Source: Orbilia blumenaviensis (taxonomy: Eukaryota; Ascomycota; Orbiliomycetes; Orbiliales; Orbiliaceae). Taken from it: a stretch of 64,000 nt of DNA. Positions 33,240-44,982 of the stretch are shown in pieces. The notes beneath the pieces are model-generated. The model saw only the letters and a program-made list of their open reading frames with translations, ran no database searches and had not been told where the DNA came from. Where the stretch lies: the NCBI GenBank assembly GCA_036872755.1, contig JAVHNS010000008.1, forward strand, positions 1,364,001 through 1,428,000. The letters run 5' to 3'. The stretch's first letter is position 1, and every line of letters starts with the position of its first letter. A program made the translations under genes and the position numbers.

Positions 33240-34479
33240 CTAAATAGCGCTGTACCCACCTCTACCTCCGCTTCCTTGAAATGTGTTCACTGCCCTTCTC
33301 AAGAAGTCTTTGATGAGATAGGGAAGATCTCGCAAAGTATCGCTGTGAGGTAGAAGATCCCATCTGTAGAAAGTATTCGTACAAAAAGTAAAAAAAGTCT
33401 ATGTGTTAGTAATCTCTTCATCATGGTTCAACATACTCTTGATATAACGACTGTTTGGATAAAGACGGCCTTCTCCTTCAGACGGGTAACTGGACGTACC
33501 CTCTTGCGCCATATTTATTGTAGTTGAGCCACGATCCGAAGATCAGATACGCAGCTACAGCCAAAAAGGCACTGTACACGTGTTGTCAGTACGAATTTCC
33601 GCGAAAAGTGGTATCGTGCTCACTTACATAACGATAAACCAAGTGAAGAATCCCCAACTACCCTGGCTAGGAGCTGGTGTCTCACCAGGGACCTTCTCGC
33701 AGGCATACTTTGTCCTCCATTCCAATGTCAAAGTCTGGTCTCCTTCGTAGCTCACGAACTTCAAGGAGTTGCTGTCCTTTCCATCCGTATCCGGCTCGAG
33801 GCCAGTTTTTTCCGGGTCGCACAGGAATTTGACGATAGCACTCTGCTTCAACTTCTTTTCTCCATATTCAGGGCCGTGGATTGTGACATTCAAGCCGAGA
33901 ACTTTCTTGTCGGCGTCCCTCATAATAGTGTATTCGGGTTCCGATCCCTTTTCGCTTTCGAAGCTGCCGAAAGGGATGATCTGGGCGACATGGTCGTCGG
34001 GCTTGTCGCCGTGCCACAGGCGGGAGATCATGCAGACCTGGGTCCCATCGGGGCATTGATCCTCCTTGCTGACTTCATTGCTCACTTCGATTTTGCCCTA
34101 GACCGTAATATGGAAGGTTAGCGGAGGCTTTAGACATTTGGGTTGGGATAGATTATTTACTTACAACCGGATTTATTGTGTAGGTCGACTTGACTACCTG
34201 TTTCCGGCGAAACCCGGCTCGTTAGCACCTGCTCTCTGTATATAACGTAACCACCAGCTGCGAATTTATCCGTAATACGGGAGCTCAGTTGGCGGCATGA
34301 AAATAACATACCGTGGGATCCTGCTTGTGCTCGACAATCACAGAATGTTGTTTTAGCTGGGTGAAGTCGAATTTAACGCCATCTGCTTCGGCTTGACCAG
34401 TGAAGGCAGCTAATGTGGAGATGGGGAGCAGCAGGAGAGTCGACAAGAGCGACAGTGACAGTGACGTAGTTGGTCGCAT
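33240..34479 (-). CDS. ATG27: Atg27, autophagy-related type I membrane protein (5 exons)
   Basis: Exons 34312-34479, 34165-34197, 33628-34097, 33500-33571 and 33240-33363 join in phase to give 288 residues. Parts in order: signal peptide (MRPTTSLSLSLLSTLLLLPI), a mannose-6-phosphate-receptor-homology lumenal domain starting ADGVKFDFTQL, one transmembrane helix (GFFTWFIVIAFLAVAAYLIF, then GSWLNYNKYGARG), and a short cytosolic tail (WDLLPHSDTLRDLPYLIKDF ... RGGYSAI). The tail ends in a tyrosine sorting signal (YSAI), as in other Atg27. Atg27 cycles among Golgi, endosome and vacuole and supports delivery of Atg9 vesicles in autophagy. Lumenal Cys visible are C82, C89, the one in KFLCDPE and the one in KYACEK. 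The two more N-terminal Cys normally present are missing in this model (the sites read AAFTGQAEAD and TYTINPV). The start at 34479 is chosen for the signal peptide; the frame is open to 34647. Confidence 0.92.
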
Positions 34480-36249
34480 GTTTGTTCTGCCGGATCCGGT
34501 CGGTAGCAAATGAGGAGGCGTATGGAGATAGATGGTAAGGAAGGGAGACGAAGGTGAAGGACGGAAAGGATGGATGAAAAGGTCAGGAAAAGGCGAGGGA
34601 CCGAGCGGATGAAGAGGAGAAGAATAGGAGTCCTCTGGAGATGACAAATGAGGCTCTCTCTCTCGCTTTGTGCTTGCTCTCTCAGCGTCCCACTCTCAGC
34701 GTATCTCTCTCTCTGGCTGGCTAATTTGGTCGGGATCGCGTTCTTCCGGAGATTTGATGTCTCCAGGGGGCACCTGTCAAGTTAACTCACTGGCTGGAAG
34801 CTTAGAGATGATGGTTTGTCAGTAATTTCGAGACTTCATGAGGAAAATACCGGGGGAAACAATAGCTGTTATTTAAGAGGTTGTTAGCTTCTCGAACGGT
34901 TCCTCTGGATCCGGTGTCGACCGAGAGGGCTGTTGGTGCCGATGTGTCTTCGATGTTTCAAGCTGCGGTGCTGCGGAGCGTGTTCTTCTAAGCAGGTCCA
35001 CACCTGCTGACTAACAAAACCCGTCGTCAGCAACAACGCATTTCTCGATCTCTCACTCTCTTTCGGTTGCGGGACTGGCTTTCTTCGGCTCTCTTCTCTG
35101 TCTCCGTCCGTTCGTTCTGGCCACCCAGTGCTTTTGGCGACTGGCGCGATGGGGGGCAGAATGGGTGTCGACTAGGGCACAGATGCATGCACATCACATT
35201 ATACCTATCTAGGTTATCTACGTATTGTATCTACTTCTTACTGTTCGTTACTACGACTGAGGACTCACTTGGACTCACCTCGGGGCCCTGTTGGGCTATC
35301 AGGTAGATCGTCCGTCCAAGGCTCAATACAAGATTAAACATCGATTGCAATGACGACGACGAGAACTGAGCAATAGTGGTGGTGGTGGTGGTGGTGGTGG
35401 TGGTGGTACGTAATCCATCTGCCGGTGTCAGCAACCCCGCGCCGCAGCCCAGATATCGATAGTTGCTTAGTTACCTAGCCACAATATAATACAAGACAAG
35501 ACACTGCTCAGTTGCTTAGTTGATTACTACTAGTGTATGTCTACTTAAGTATATCGGTATGAATCCAGGCCTAACTAGGGCTACCTATTGTTGTACCACA
35601 AGTCTATCGTTTGTCGTTTGCGTTTGGTGTCGACGCACTGGCGGGCCCAGTCCGACCCAGCCTTTGGTAAAACACCCTCACCTGCCTTACGCTTACTGTG
35701 ACGTTATAACGTTATTTCCTCTTTCTCTCTAGCTAGATCATTTCGGTCTCAGGACCACTTTTTGTTTTTTCGTCTTCATTGAAAGTTCTTCGAAGACCAA
35801 TAGATGGGACCAGAAGATACTGTAACCATGCCTCCCCCCCTCATTCTCTATTTTGTTTAAATTTTTTCTATTTAATTTTTTTATAAAGAAGAAGAAAATA
35901 GCAAAATCTATTCAGGGAGGGATATCCGAGAAAAAGTTTAGTGACATGGGTTGGTGAAATCTACATGCAATCACGAATATATTAATTAATATAACGGTCA
36001 ATGCGACCCCCGGAATATAAAGAAGGAGGTAACATCTATGGTACATGCTTATCAGGGGTCTACTACCAACCTAGAAAGATTCATCACTGGTTGATGTTCA
36101 TGTCCTTATTTTATCATATTTTTACCTTGTTCCTTCAAGAGTCGTGCCCCAGCCCCCAGCCTAAGTAACAGGATCGTATATGTATGTACGTTATCACTAG
36201 CCACCCGCGCGTGTATACGTCTCTCGCTGGTACTTTCGGGCCCGTTTAA
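34480..36249. other. Intergenic with GTG repeat
   Basis: ATG27 promoter side, rich in ctctct/gagaga sequence near 34650-34710. A (GTG)n tract lies at 35376-35407. No gene is seen in the remaining DNA. Confidence 0.55.
35376..35407 (+). repeat. GTG trinucleotide microsatellite
   Basis: About ten and a half uninterrupted GTG units, preceded by a short GAC run. Non-coding context. Confidence 0.92.
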
Positions 36250-37543
36250 TCATACAGTAACTTTGAACTGCCTCAAAAGTTCATAATCCTCCATGTTTTC
36301 CTCTACCATCCTCTCGATAACCCCCCGCTGCATGCCTCTTCGCCATACTCGCCCACCCACTCCAGCTTTTCCTTGTCTCTGGTTCTGATTCTCTTCTGTG
36401 GAACGAACACGTATGAAATCGTTAGCAAGGGTATATTTCGCTCCGGTTACATATATAGAACTAATGATTACCGCTGTTCTTGGCCCTAACCCGGAGCTCC
36501 CGATTGCATCTTCGTGGAAACCATTCCGTTTATCGGAATTCCCACAGTCTACGCGTATACGTGGGCCCCACTCCAACATCTTTCCATCAAAATCTAGTCC
36601 CACCATCTCGCAAAGCCGTCCCACAATCTCTGTAGGATGATCTAATAAATCATCTGCATCGATCATACAGACATTATAGACGGTTGGCTTCTTGGTTCTA
36701 TTTTCTCCGTTTGCCTGTAGAAAGTAAGGAAGTTGAATCACCCGCTCCTCAAGTAAATACTCAAATAAAACCCCTAATTCTAGATACCCTGCCTCGTTTG
36801 GCATTGAATACTTAAATCCTGTCGTTTCGCTCAACGGCGGAATACAGTATCGATAATACGATGATATTCCCTTTCGCAGGTTACGGATTTAAAATGCGAG
36901 CTGTAACCTTCTAACCACAATGGTAGAACTGTCGGATTCTTTTCCAAAATTACCCCGTTCCCATTCTCACTGTAAGCCAGGGATAGAGCCAATACTGCAT
37001 CTCCAAAAGTCGGATGATCCGATGGAGGGACTAGGTAACACGCCGTTTATTTCTATAAACACCCGCCTTTCCTATATTTCGCTTGTGACCTAACGAGACC
37101 ACTTGTGGCAGTTCTTTGGTTAGTTACCCCAGCGAAGTGTTTAGGGGAATTATAGCACACTCTATTGCTGGGACGGTGTGGTGCAACACCACAATATTGG
37201 AAAATTCAACTATCACTCCTCTTTTCCCCTATTTTTTTCTCTTCTAAGATTGGATCATAAGTCGACTCATAGAAACCACTCTTCTTCCTGTCGCCAAAGG
37301 CATTGTCATGGTCGCCTTTATACCGAGATGATAGCTGTTCGAGTCTATATATCGTTGGGGCTCTATTTCTGGATCAACTAATACAATGGCAGACTGACCA
37401 TAGGAGAAGCCACGGCCAAATGGCTCATGAAGGCAACATAACTCCTTATCTTTAATGATAAATACACGTTCAAAATTTGTACTACAGCTTTGAGGACCCG
37501 CGACCATGAAGATGGGAGGGGTTTCAGGTGTTACTAGATTCAT
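36250..37543 (-). pseudogene. Decayed P-loop sulfotransferase-like gene
   Basis: Pieces of one fungal sulfotransferase-like P-loop protein lie in the right order on the minus strand but in clashing frames. The N-terminal piece has PPIFMVAGPQSCSTNFERVF then CLHEPFGRGFSYG (P-loop and switch region). Next come SGFYESTYDPIL (another frame), ACYLVPPSD ... NPTVLPLWLEGYSSHF, then IRNLRKGISSYYRYCIPPLS and ETTGFKYSMPNEAGYLELG. The last parts are DADDLLDHPTEIVGRLCEMV, GFHEDAIGSSGLGPR, and after an apparent 76-nt intron (36396-36471) EKLEWVGEYGEEACSG and MVEENMEDYELLRQF. Frame breaks are evident near 36321-36326 (a C6 run on the plus strand), 36886-36895, about 37050 and about 37244-37290. At least four breaks make sequencing error an unlikely sole cause. 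Family members are predicted sulfotransferases of unknown substrate. Confidence 0.75.
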
Positions 37544-38592
37544 ATTTTCAAACAGGAAACCGGAAAACCTCAAAGAGTTCAAGACTTAGAAGAATACGAA
37601 TACGAGGAGGGATCAATTTGGGACGAAAGAATATTAAATTCGATAAAAGCCTGGAAGCATGGGAACTTAGGAAAGTCAAAATTTTATTTTACAAGCAACT
37701 GTCAAGAAATCTACCAGCTATTTAACCATTTGAATTAGCAAAGACTTGTCATTGCTTTGTCTGAGAGCCGCCGCAATCGTATTGAGCCGTCGTCCAACAG
37801 CTATATGACCTATATCCCGAAAAAATTACCTTCCTGACACCACACAAGTCAATCGATACACACCTTATTACCAACTGGAAAGCAGGGCCCTGATCTCGTA
37901 AACCGGCGTCTACGAAGTGACCCATAAGGGCCCTAGTTAGAGATCACCTATCATTGCAACCCCTGCATGAACTCGCTTAACGGCCGTTAGTCGAGGCTAG
38001 GATGTCGTTGGATCTTTTTAGCTGTTCGTTTTAGCTTCGCAAAACGGTCGTGGGTGTGGATTATGCGGAGACTTTTGGGAATCAGGATCTTCTGAACTTT
38101 TATTGGGTAGATTTTGTTTCTACTACTTCATTGTATTGGGAAACAATGTTGGTATTTGAGGCTCGGAGCGGCTCACTGCCCATAGTGAGGATTGTGTACT
38201 GTGTTCTCGTGGGCATTTGATGCCAGGAAAGTGTGTTGCCTGCTAAAAATCCAACACTCTCCCTTGTCAAGCTCCGCAGCAATTACAATTCTAACATAAC
38301 TAGGTATCTAAATACCTAGGTATACATGAAGATTACAAGCAAATCCGTGGTTTACACTGTCGTTACCAGATTTGATTTTTCTTGAGATCTTTAGAGGTCG
38401 TCGGCCGTTCTGGAGAGGTGACCACGACTGTTATTATATCTAACGCTTATATACACATACATCCTTGATACCTGTATGCGCGCCACACACACTCCGATGC
38501 CCTGTTCATTAAAAATTGCAAATATACCAATCGACCTGCAAATAGAATATAGCGGAACAGCATAATTTCCTTAAGCAAATTAAATTCAGGAA
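37544..38592. other. Intergenic, no supportable gene
   Basis: About 1 kb between the pseudogene and the F-box gene. It has a cctaggtata palindrome-like word near 38310-38320 and nothing else I can support. Confidence 0.5.
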
Positions 38593-40006
38593 TTAAATAA
38601 ACTGGATATGTACACTTTCTGGACAAATAGGTCCCTTGTTATCCGGGCTGGCCAGCAGCCGTTCTATCTGTTCTTTTCCCAGGCCCGGATTATTTTGAAT
38701 TACCAACTCCAAAAGATCCTGGGGGAAATAACATTCCCATTTGTAGAGTTCAAATAACTTTAAACTCTTCAATTCCAGCCGTCCTAAAATCAATGAGTAT
38801 GCCCCCCCAGCCAAGGATTTCGATTCCACATCATTTTCAGAGAAGTAGTCCGTTCGTCCATCACTATAGGCTTTCAAAGCGTGCTCGGTACGTAGTCGTA
38901 GCTCTTTAACTTTGGTGAAGGGGCATCGTGTAAAGTGCTTCCACCAAGCTACCGAGACATAGTGCCAGAGAGTTAATTTCTTGACATTCTCTGGAGGTGT
39001 AACGAAAAAAGAGGGGTGGAACAATAGGCGACGTATTTCAAGTTCGCGAAGCGATCGCAGATTAGTAATTGAATTTTGCAGCTGTTCGAGCGGTAGTCCC
39101 TCTATTGGTCCAGGACTATCATTATAATCTTCAATTGTTTCCAGTTTAAGAAGTTCAAGGGACGATGCCCTTTCCAGGATTGCGGTAAGCTGCTTTATAC
39201 AGTTTATTGTGGCGTCTTTACATCGCCCGGAATAGTCCTTCGTACGGAATGCAATATCTAGATAGGTTGTGAATTCTAAGGGAAACAATTGAGTAGGGAA
39301 TTTTGTACGACAATTGTACCACCGACGTGCAATAATCTGTAGTTTAGGGGGCGGGCTCATCTCTGCATACTCCTTGAGAAGCTTCAAGAATTTAAGAGGA
39401 ATGCTAGCGTTGGGACCTATATTGATTCCAATCGATCAGCGTACAGCCAGATTCACAGAGAGTTGCATAAATAATATGCCGCTAGGCTTGTATATCTCCT
39501 TTCACGCGCTGGCCTGGTTGATACGATCGGTCGGGTCACTGGGCTTCACAAATAAATTACTCACAATTGATCTCATCGGCAGAGCGAAATTCATGCCAGT
39601 ACAATAGCACACGCCGAATATTAATCTTTCCAGCTGCGAGTAGGTCGCATATAATCTTAAGCAGCCCGGATTGAACCCAAACGCTGTGCTCGTCAAACTG
39701 CGCTGGCCCAAATGACAATTCCCGAATATAGTGAAACCCCATTGCGTCTGCACCGGTGGATTTTACTGCTTTTACCAAACTAGCTGCGCGGTCCCTGTTG
39801 GGGCGGCGTAGTTGGCTTGGTCCAATATACGGATCGAACTCCAGAGAGTTCCAGAGGAGTGGATGCGCGACACAATAGAAGCGCTGACAAACGCGAAGGA
39901 GTAAGCATTGTTCATGTCGATCAAGATAGCCAACGATATCGCCCAGTATCTCCGAAGGAAGTACTTCAATTACAGAGGACGCCATAGGCTCTATCGTAAA
40001 TTGCAT
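38593..40006 (-). CDS. F-box protein with leucine-rich C-terminal half (2 exons)
   Basis: Exons 39565-40006 and 38593-39416 join in phase (T|GT, Cys) across a 148-nt intron with a gtgagt donor and an atatag acceptor, giving 421 residues. The F-box covers about residues 13-50 (VIEVLPSEILGDIVGYLDRHEQCLLLRVCQRFYCVAHPLLW). It binds Skp1 and so recruits targets to an SCF ubiquitin ligase. The rest has irregular leucine-rich segments (ITNLRSLRELEIRRLLFHPS, ENVKKLTLWHYVSVAWW, FTKVKELRLRTEHAL, ELKSLKLFELYKWECYFP), as in the large lineage-specific F-box families of fungi. The target is unknown. The Met at 40006 is taken; the Met eight codons in (MASSVIEVLP, 39985) fits equally well. Confidence 0.8.
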
Positions 40007-40760
40007 TTTGAATTGAGGATATTGGTCCGGCGAAGGTCATCGCACCAAAAAATAGTTAATGCGGGATCAACCTTGACTTGCGGGGTCTGAGCTGCTGCAG
40101 GTACGTTATAGCTGGAGTAATTAATAACTACCATGCATACCAGAAAAGTGACACGGCTGATTGTTTGGATCCTTAAAGCCTTGGCACCCCACATGTGAAT
40201 GTATGCCTCAAGTGCATAATACACACGTATGCAAAAATGCACGGCCCTCGAGCTCCAGAAAGTACTTGAAAGGCGTTAGATATCACTCACCCTCAGGGCG
40301 AGAAGTCTCACCAGCCCCGTATCCAATCTGCAAGCCGCTGTTCGACCTCGCGAAGTGGCAACATAACTGTGGGGAGAATTGTTCAAAAGGTGGGTCGGTT
40401 CCTGAACTGGTTACCTGTCTACAAGGAAATTTAAAACGAGCCGCGCGAATGAGACATAAAATTACCCGGAAATGGAAACAGCCCGCCATACTATACATAC
40501 TTCAAAACATTATTGTCAGTTCAACCGGGGATGCAGTGGCACTTATAACGCTACCGAACAATCTGAAGTTTGGAACTAACCCCAATATACTTATAATTGT
40601 GGGGAACTTTAAAATCAAAAGATCGGGATGAGTTGTTCCGACCTAGAAACAAGTCACATGCCATATGCATATACAAGCCACACTGGTTTCGCAAACCCTT
40701 GAATTCCACTCTTGCGCTCACAAAATATATATACATAATTACTCCAAGAGACTAAGTATT
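40007..40760. other. Intergenic between F-box and esterase genes
   Basis: No supportable gene. It contains the F-box promoter side and the 3' flank of the esterase gene. Confidence 0.55.
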
Positions 40761-41780
40761 TTACAAGCACTGGGAGTAGTAGGCGTTTCCAACCTGGCAG
40801 GTGCTTCCAGATTGACAGCAAGTTGCACCGGTCCAGCCAATACCACCGCACTGTCCCCACTTAGAAGAGCAATTTCCACCGCCACCGCCATTGTTGGCAG
40901 TTGTAGTGGGCACTGCAGTTGTACCTGCACGAGTGGTGGTAGTGGTAGTGGGGTTGGTGGACCCGTTCAACTTGCTCTTGACGAAGTTAAGAGCAGCGGT
41001 ACCGTACTGGGTGCCGTATCCCTGGTGGACGTTCTGGTCGTTACCAGTGCAGCAGTACGGATCCCTGGCGTCGCAGTAGGACTGGACCTTATCACCCGAT
41101 GGGCAAACGAATCCAGCGGGACGAGGGGCGAACTGTTTCATAGGATTAGTTGAATGTACTGATAAGGGGAGAAAAAGTAATGGGGTTCTTTGATACTTAC
41201 GCCCTTGGCTGTGCAGCTACCGACATTGTATGGAGCTCCAGCAGTGAATCGTGGATCACCCATGAGGATAACAGCCTTGATTTGGTTCAAGGCAGAGGCC
41301 TGAATTGGGATAGCAGTGTTCGATAGACCAATGTTGGTATCACCACCACCGCAGAAAGCATTCTCAGTAATTTGACCACCCTAAATTTTCCATTAGTACT
41401 TCGCCTATGTGCTCCTCGAAGTATCCTGCTCATACCTGTGAGTATCCGACCAAAACTAGCTGCGTGGATGGACACCTGCTGTTGAAGGAATTGACAGCAG
41501 ACGCAACTGCTGCGGTTCCTTGGAGTGCAGAGTTGGCATAGCTGATACCACCACAGCTTGACTGACCACCGCAAGCTGGATAGCTGATGGCTTCAGCTGT
41601 CGAGCCTGGGTATGCGGAGAGAATAGCATTGACAACGCTGCCAGCTGAGCCGTAGCCAGGCGAAACGGTAGTCTCGCGAGCACCAAAGACGTGGATACCA
41701 GGGCAACTTTGACGAGGCTCAAGGACGTAGCCAGAAGCCTGCTGGCCGAGGAGGGCGAGTGTTGCTGCAGTCAAAAGCAT
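40761..41780 (-). CDS. Secreted CE5 esterase (acetylxylan esterase/cutinase fold) with CBM1 (3 exons)
   Basis: Exons 41436-41780, 41201-41380 and 40761-41132 join in phase to give 298 residues. A signal peptide ([17 protein letters not shown]) is followed by a CE5 domain from about residue 24 ([20 protein letters not shown]). The nucleophile is Ser114 in VGYSQ-GG; the intron falls directly after GYSQ. The other triad members are the Asp in CDARDPYCC and the His in QNVHQGYG. Paired Cys ([28 protein letters not shown]) match acetylxylan esterases rather than classical cutinases. A Thr/Gly linker ([14 protein letters not shown] ... NNGGGGG) leads to a C-terminal fungal cellulose-binding CBM1 ([20 protein letters not shown], then YYSQCL). 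It removes acetyl groups from xylan bound to plant cell walls. A TATA-like element lies about 140 bp upstream. Confidence 0.94.
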
Positions 41781-41918
41781 TTTGTTATTATGTATTTATA
41801 GTTATATATATAACAGATGTCGAACAGAACTTTTGAAGTATGCCTCGTATGGGTATATTCGTAGCAATATTTGATGGCCGAGACAAATTTTCTGGATGGA
41901 GGTGGCCGTTATGGTCCC

Positions 41919-41925
41919 TTTTATA
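41919..41925 (-). promoter_or_regulatory. Possible TATA box of the CE5-CBM1 gene
   Basis: Minus-strand TATAAAA about 140 bp upstream of the esterase ATG, a usual spacing for a secreted-enzyme gene. An AT-rich tatata tract also lies just upstream of the ATG. Not tested. Confidence 0.4.
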
Positions 41926-43139
41926 GTTGGGATTTTTGCCGCGCCTTTATTCCAATGGATAAGGATGACAAGGACCTATATTGTACCCGGCACCATCTGG
42001 CCTTGACGAACCGTGATCCTCGGATCAAAGTCGCCTCTTCTGTATGACTAAACTGGCAAAATCCCTGGATATTTTGACGTATTCAACCAGCCAATCTACT
42101 TACGACTTCCCTTCCGCCGAGAAAAGCAGCTTGCAAGCAAGCTTTCTACCACGTGTGGTAGTATACTCCAACTTCTGTATACGGATATTAAGGACATTTT
42201 ATCCCTTCCGCTCCAGCGCGATGTATACAATCGTGTGCATGCAGAATATATCTGGTTCCATTTTAGCCGGTTCCGTTTATGGATAAGTTATGGGATGAGA
42301 TTGCCGTGGATTGAACTTAAAAGGTGTTATAAATTATAGAAATTACCAGGCATGTTAACCAAGCGAGAAGGGTGCAATTGTCGACGCAGCCTTGGTTATA
42401 GTATGCAAGAACTCAGAGAACAAGCGCAGTGCATGGAGGCTTCGGGTAAGATGTGCGAAATCTTTGCGTTGAATGTGTGGGGAAATGGGTCCTTGGCCTG
42501 GATGGCCCTTGCAACCTTCAGACGAAAATACATCACCGGCCCGGATCCCACTTGAGGTACTGCTTGGATTGGCATAGATCGATGGGTATTTTCTATGTAT
42601 CGGTAAATTTTCAACGGTGAACCTATGGTCTGAAACCGGGGCAGTTTAGGCATAGTTAGGCTAAATGGCAGTGCATCTATCACATACCATTGCATTGCAT
42701 TCTTGTCAAAGGCCTGGGAGGATACAAGAAGATCCGGATTGGGGCCCGCAAAAAAATGGAGCTACCACTTGTATTAGTGCGTAGTAGCAGCTCTGGCTTT
42801 TGTGAAACGCACAGGTACCGCAAGTTTGGCCATGTGCACTTCCTGTGAAGCTTTGTGCATGTACGGTTGTCAAAAGCGGGACGTTCCACATCGTCTTGAA
42901 TCCCAATCTCGCAGCAGCGTTGGGAGACGGCGCAATAAAACTGATGCTATACTTGGCGCTCTTGGTTTTCATAATAAATCCCAAGAAAGTGAATGCCCAT
43001 TACGTACCAATATCTGATTCAAGAGATTTATACATCAGAACCCCATCATATGGTATTGGCAACTCAACCATGGAAAGCCCGTTTCAGAGCACCAAGCGCA
43101 CCCTTTAGGTGTATTCTCCTACAGAAGCATATAGCTCGA

Positions 43140-43143
<4 letters not shown>

Positions 43144-43173
<30 letters not shown>
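43144..43173 (+). repeat. T30 homopolymer
   Basis: Thirty consecutive T, the longest homopolymer in the window. On the minus strand it would be a poly-A tail-like tract ending a retroposed sequence. Confidence 0.9.
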
Positions 43174-43174
<1 letters not shown>

Positions 43175-44918
43175 GCAAGCGCAGCCGGTTTGGGCTCGGG
43201 GAAGCCGGAAGCCGAAACACTATCACGATATATAAATCAAGGAAGCTTCGCTCGAGTTCCGAGGGCCCGATTACCTAGTCATTGGATTAACGGCGATGTT
43301 AATAACTTAATGGGATGGAGATCGCGGACGGCCTTTTTGGCTAAATGCACCCATCCCGAACCAGCTGGGTATTTTCGACTATTTGAAAACCATCCGACTT
43401 CTTAATTAATCCCAGATTGTGGAGCGAATGGTACAGGTGATTACGTAGGGTCTTGGCTCTTTGTTCTAAATGATCAGCCTGATATCGATTCTAGTAAAAT
43501 CGATAACTAGGTCTTACATTCCAATCTTCAAGTTATGTTTTTTTTTTTTTCCTTTTTTTTTTCTTCGTAAATACTTACCAGCAGGTCATTCCTGCATAGG
43601 AACTGACAGTATTATTACACACAGCAACAAACCCTTTGCTTGAAATACTAGTAGCAAGTTAATCGGCGAAAACCACCTAAAACCGTACCACGCCGACACA
43701 CACCAAACGTACTTTTTGTGTTATATTTAACATATAGGCGGATGCGTAGTATACGGCGACGGCCTCTCCCTGATTAGAGTTAACGGGAGTTCTCGAATTT
43801 AACCACAAGTCTGGTCCTTGGTGGAGGCTGGTTCACAAGGTTAGTCTGTTCCTGGAAAATATTTTGAGCCCCGAGATCGTGATTATGCATATATGTGTAA
43901 AACGTCCTAGTACGCGTCTATGAACTAGCATTCCCTAGATTTATACTACGAACTTCTTAATCCCGAGTTCTAAATGAAGTACTCCTTAGCTTTCCTAGGG
44001 CCGCGGTCTAGACCTGATGTCAACCTCATACTAACAGATGTAACAGCAAGATCATGCAACCCTGCTCACCACTGGTAAGCAGTTTGGGTTATCTACTCTA
44101 ATTTTGCAAGGCGAGGAACCAAATGCACCCAAGCCGTTAAAAGTTCTTCCTATTTAATTCGAATGATACCCAGGTGTTCACTTATAGTTTTATTCCGTTT
44201 CGGCGCTTTGCACACATCTTAAACTACGGCTTTACTAGAGTCTAGGTGTTCCCATTAATACATTTTTTACATCCTCCTAAGGCTTGCCATATAGTTATGG
44301 TTAAATATCCAATTGTTTGTCTACAGTTAATCTGATACCTTGGTCAACGAAATTTATAAACATCGTTCTCGGGCCTACGTTTCCTAGTTTGCATTAACAT
44401 CCATCTCCACCCCGGTCGCGGCTCACCGTCAATACGTACTATTCTATCGTTTTGACTTATGGAACGGTTCTCAAAGCGCTTATGAAGCTTATTTCTCGGG
44501 TTCTTCTTCGAGTTAGAAATTAACTTAACCTTGTCGCTCACAGCTTTGGAAGACTATCACGGAAGGCGGTGCCATAAACCAGTGCCACCATGGTTATTTA
44601 GTTATTTCCTGGGAGGATTCGAGGTAATCTAGTTTTTCTCAGGTCTGATTTTTGAGGCTAGAAACGGTTGAGTATAGAAGTAGTGCCATGCATCCACCAA
44701 ATACTCCGCTTGCTAGATATCTGAACGACTTGACTTCGCCATGACGCTGAGTTTTTTTCAAAAAACATTGGATATATATATATATAAGTGTATAGTTTTT
44801 TCAGTCTTGAATTGGAAACCAGACACGTGAGTGATATGTAGGGCAGTTGGCATCAGGGCCTATTATATTTGGGCAGTGAAATTTTAACAAGTCACTTATG
44901 TCAAAGCTCGCGGCCTTA

Positions 44919-44982
44919 GGCCTTGGGGTCTTGAATTCCGGCCTCCTCTTGTTAGCTATTTGCCACTACACCATGTGAGGCC
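44919..44982 (-). pseudogene. tRNA-like relic
   Basis: Minus-strand sequence begins GGCCTCACATGGTGTAGTGG, close to the start of tRNA-Gly/Glu (acceptor, then the A-box-like D arm TGGTGTAGTGGCA), and ends with ATTCAAGACC and AAGGCC. The outer GGCCT/AGGCC can pair as an acceptor stem. The T arm does not pair well and the anticodon arm is unclear. It is a degraded tRNA or the head of a tRNA-derived retroposon, not a working tRNA. Confidence 0.35.
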
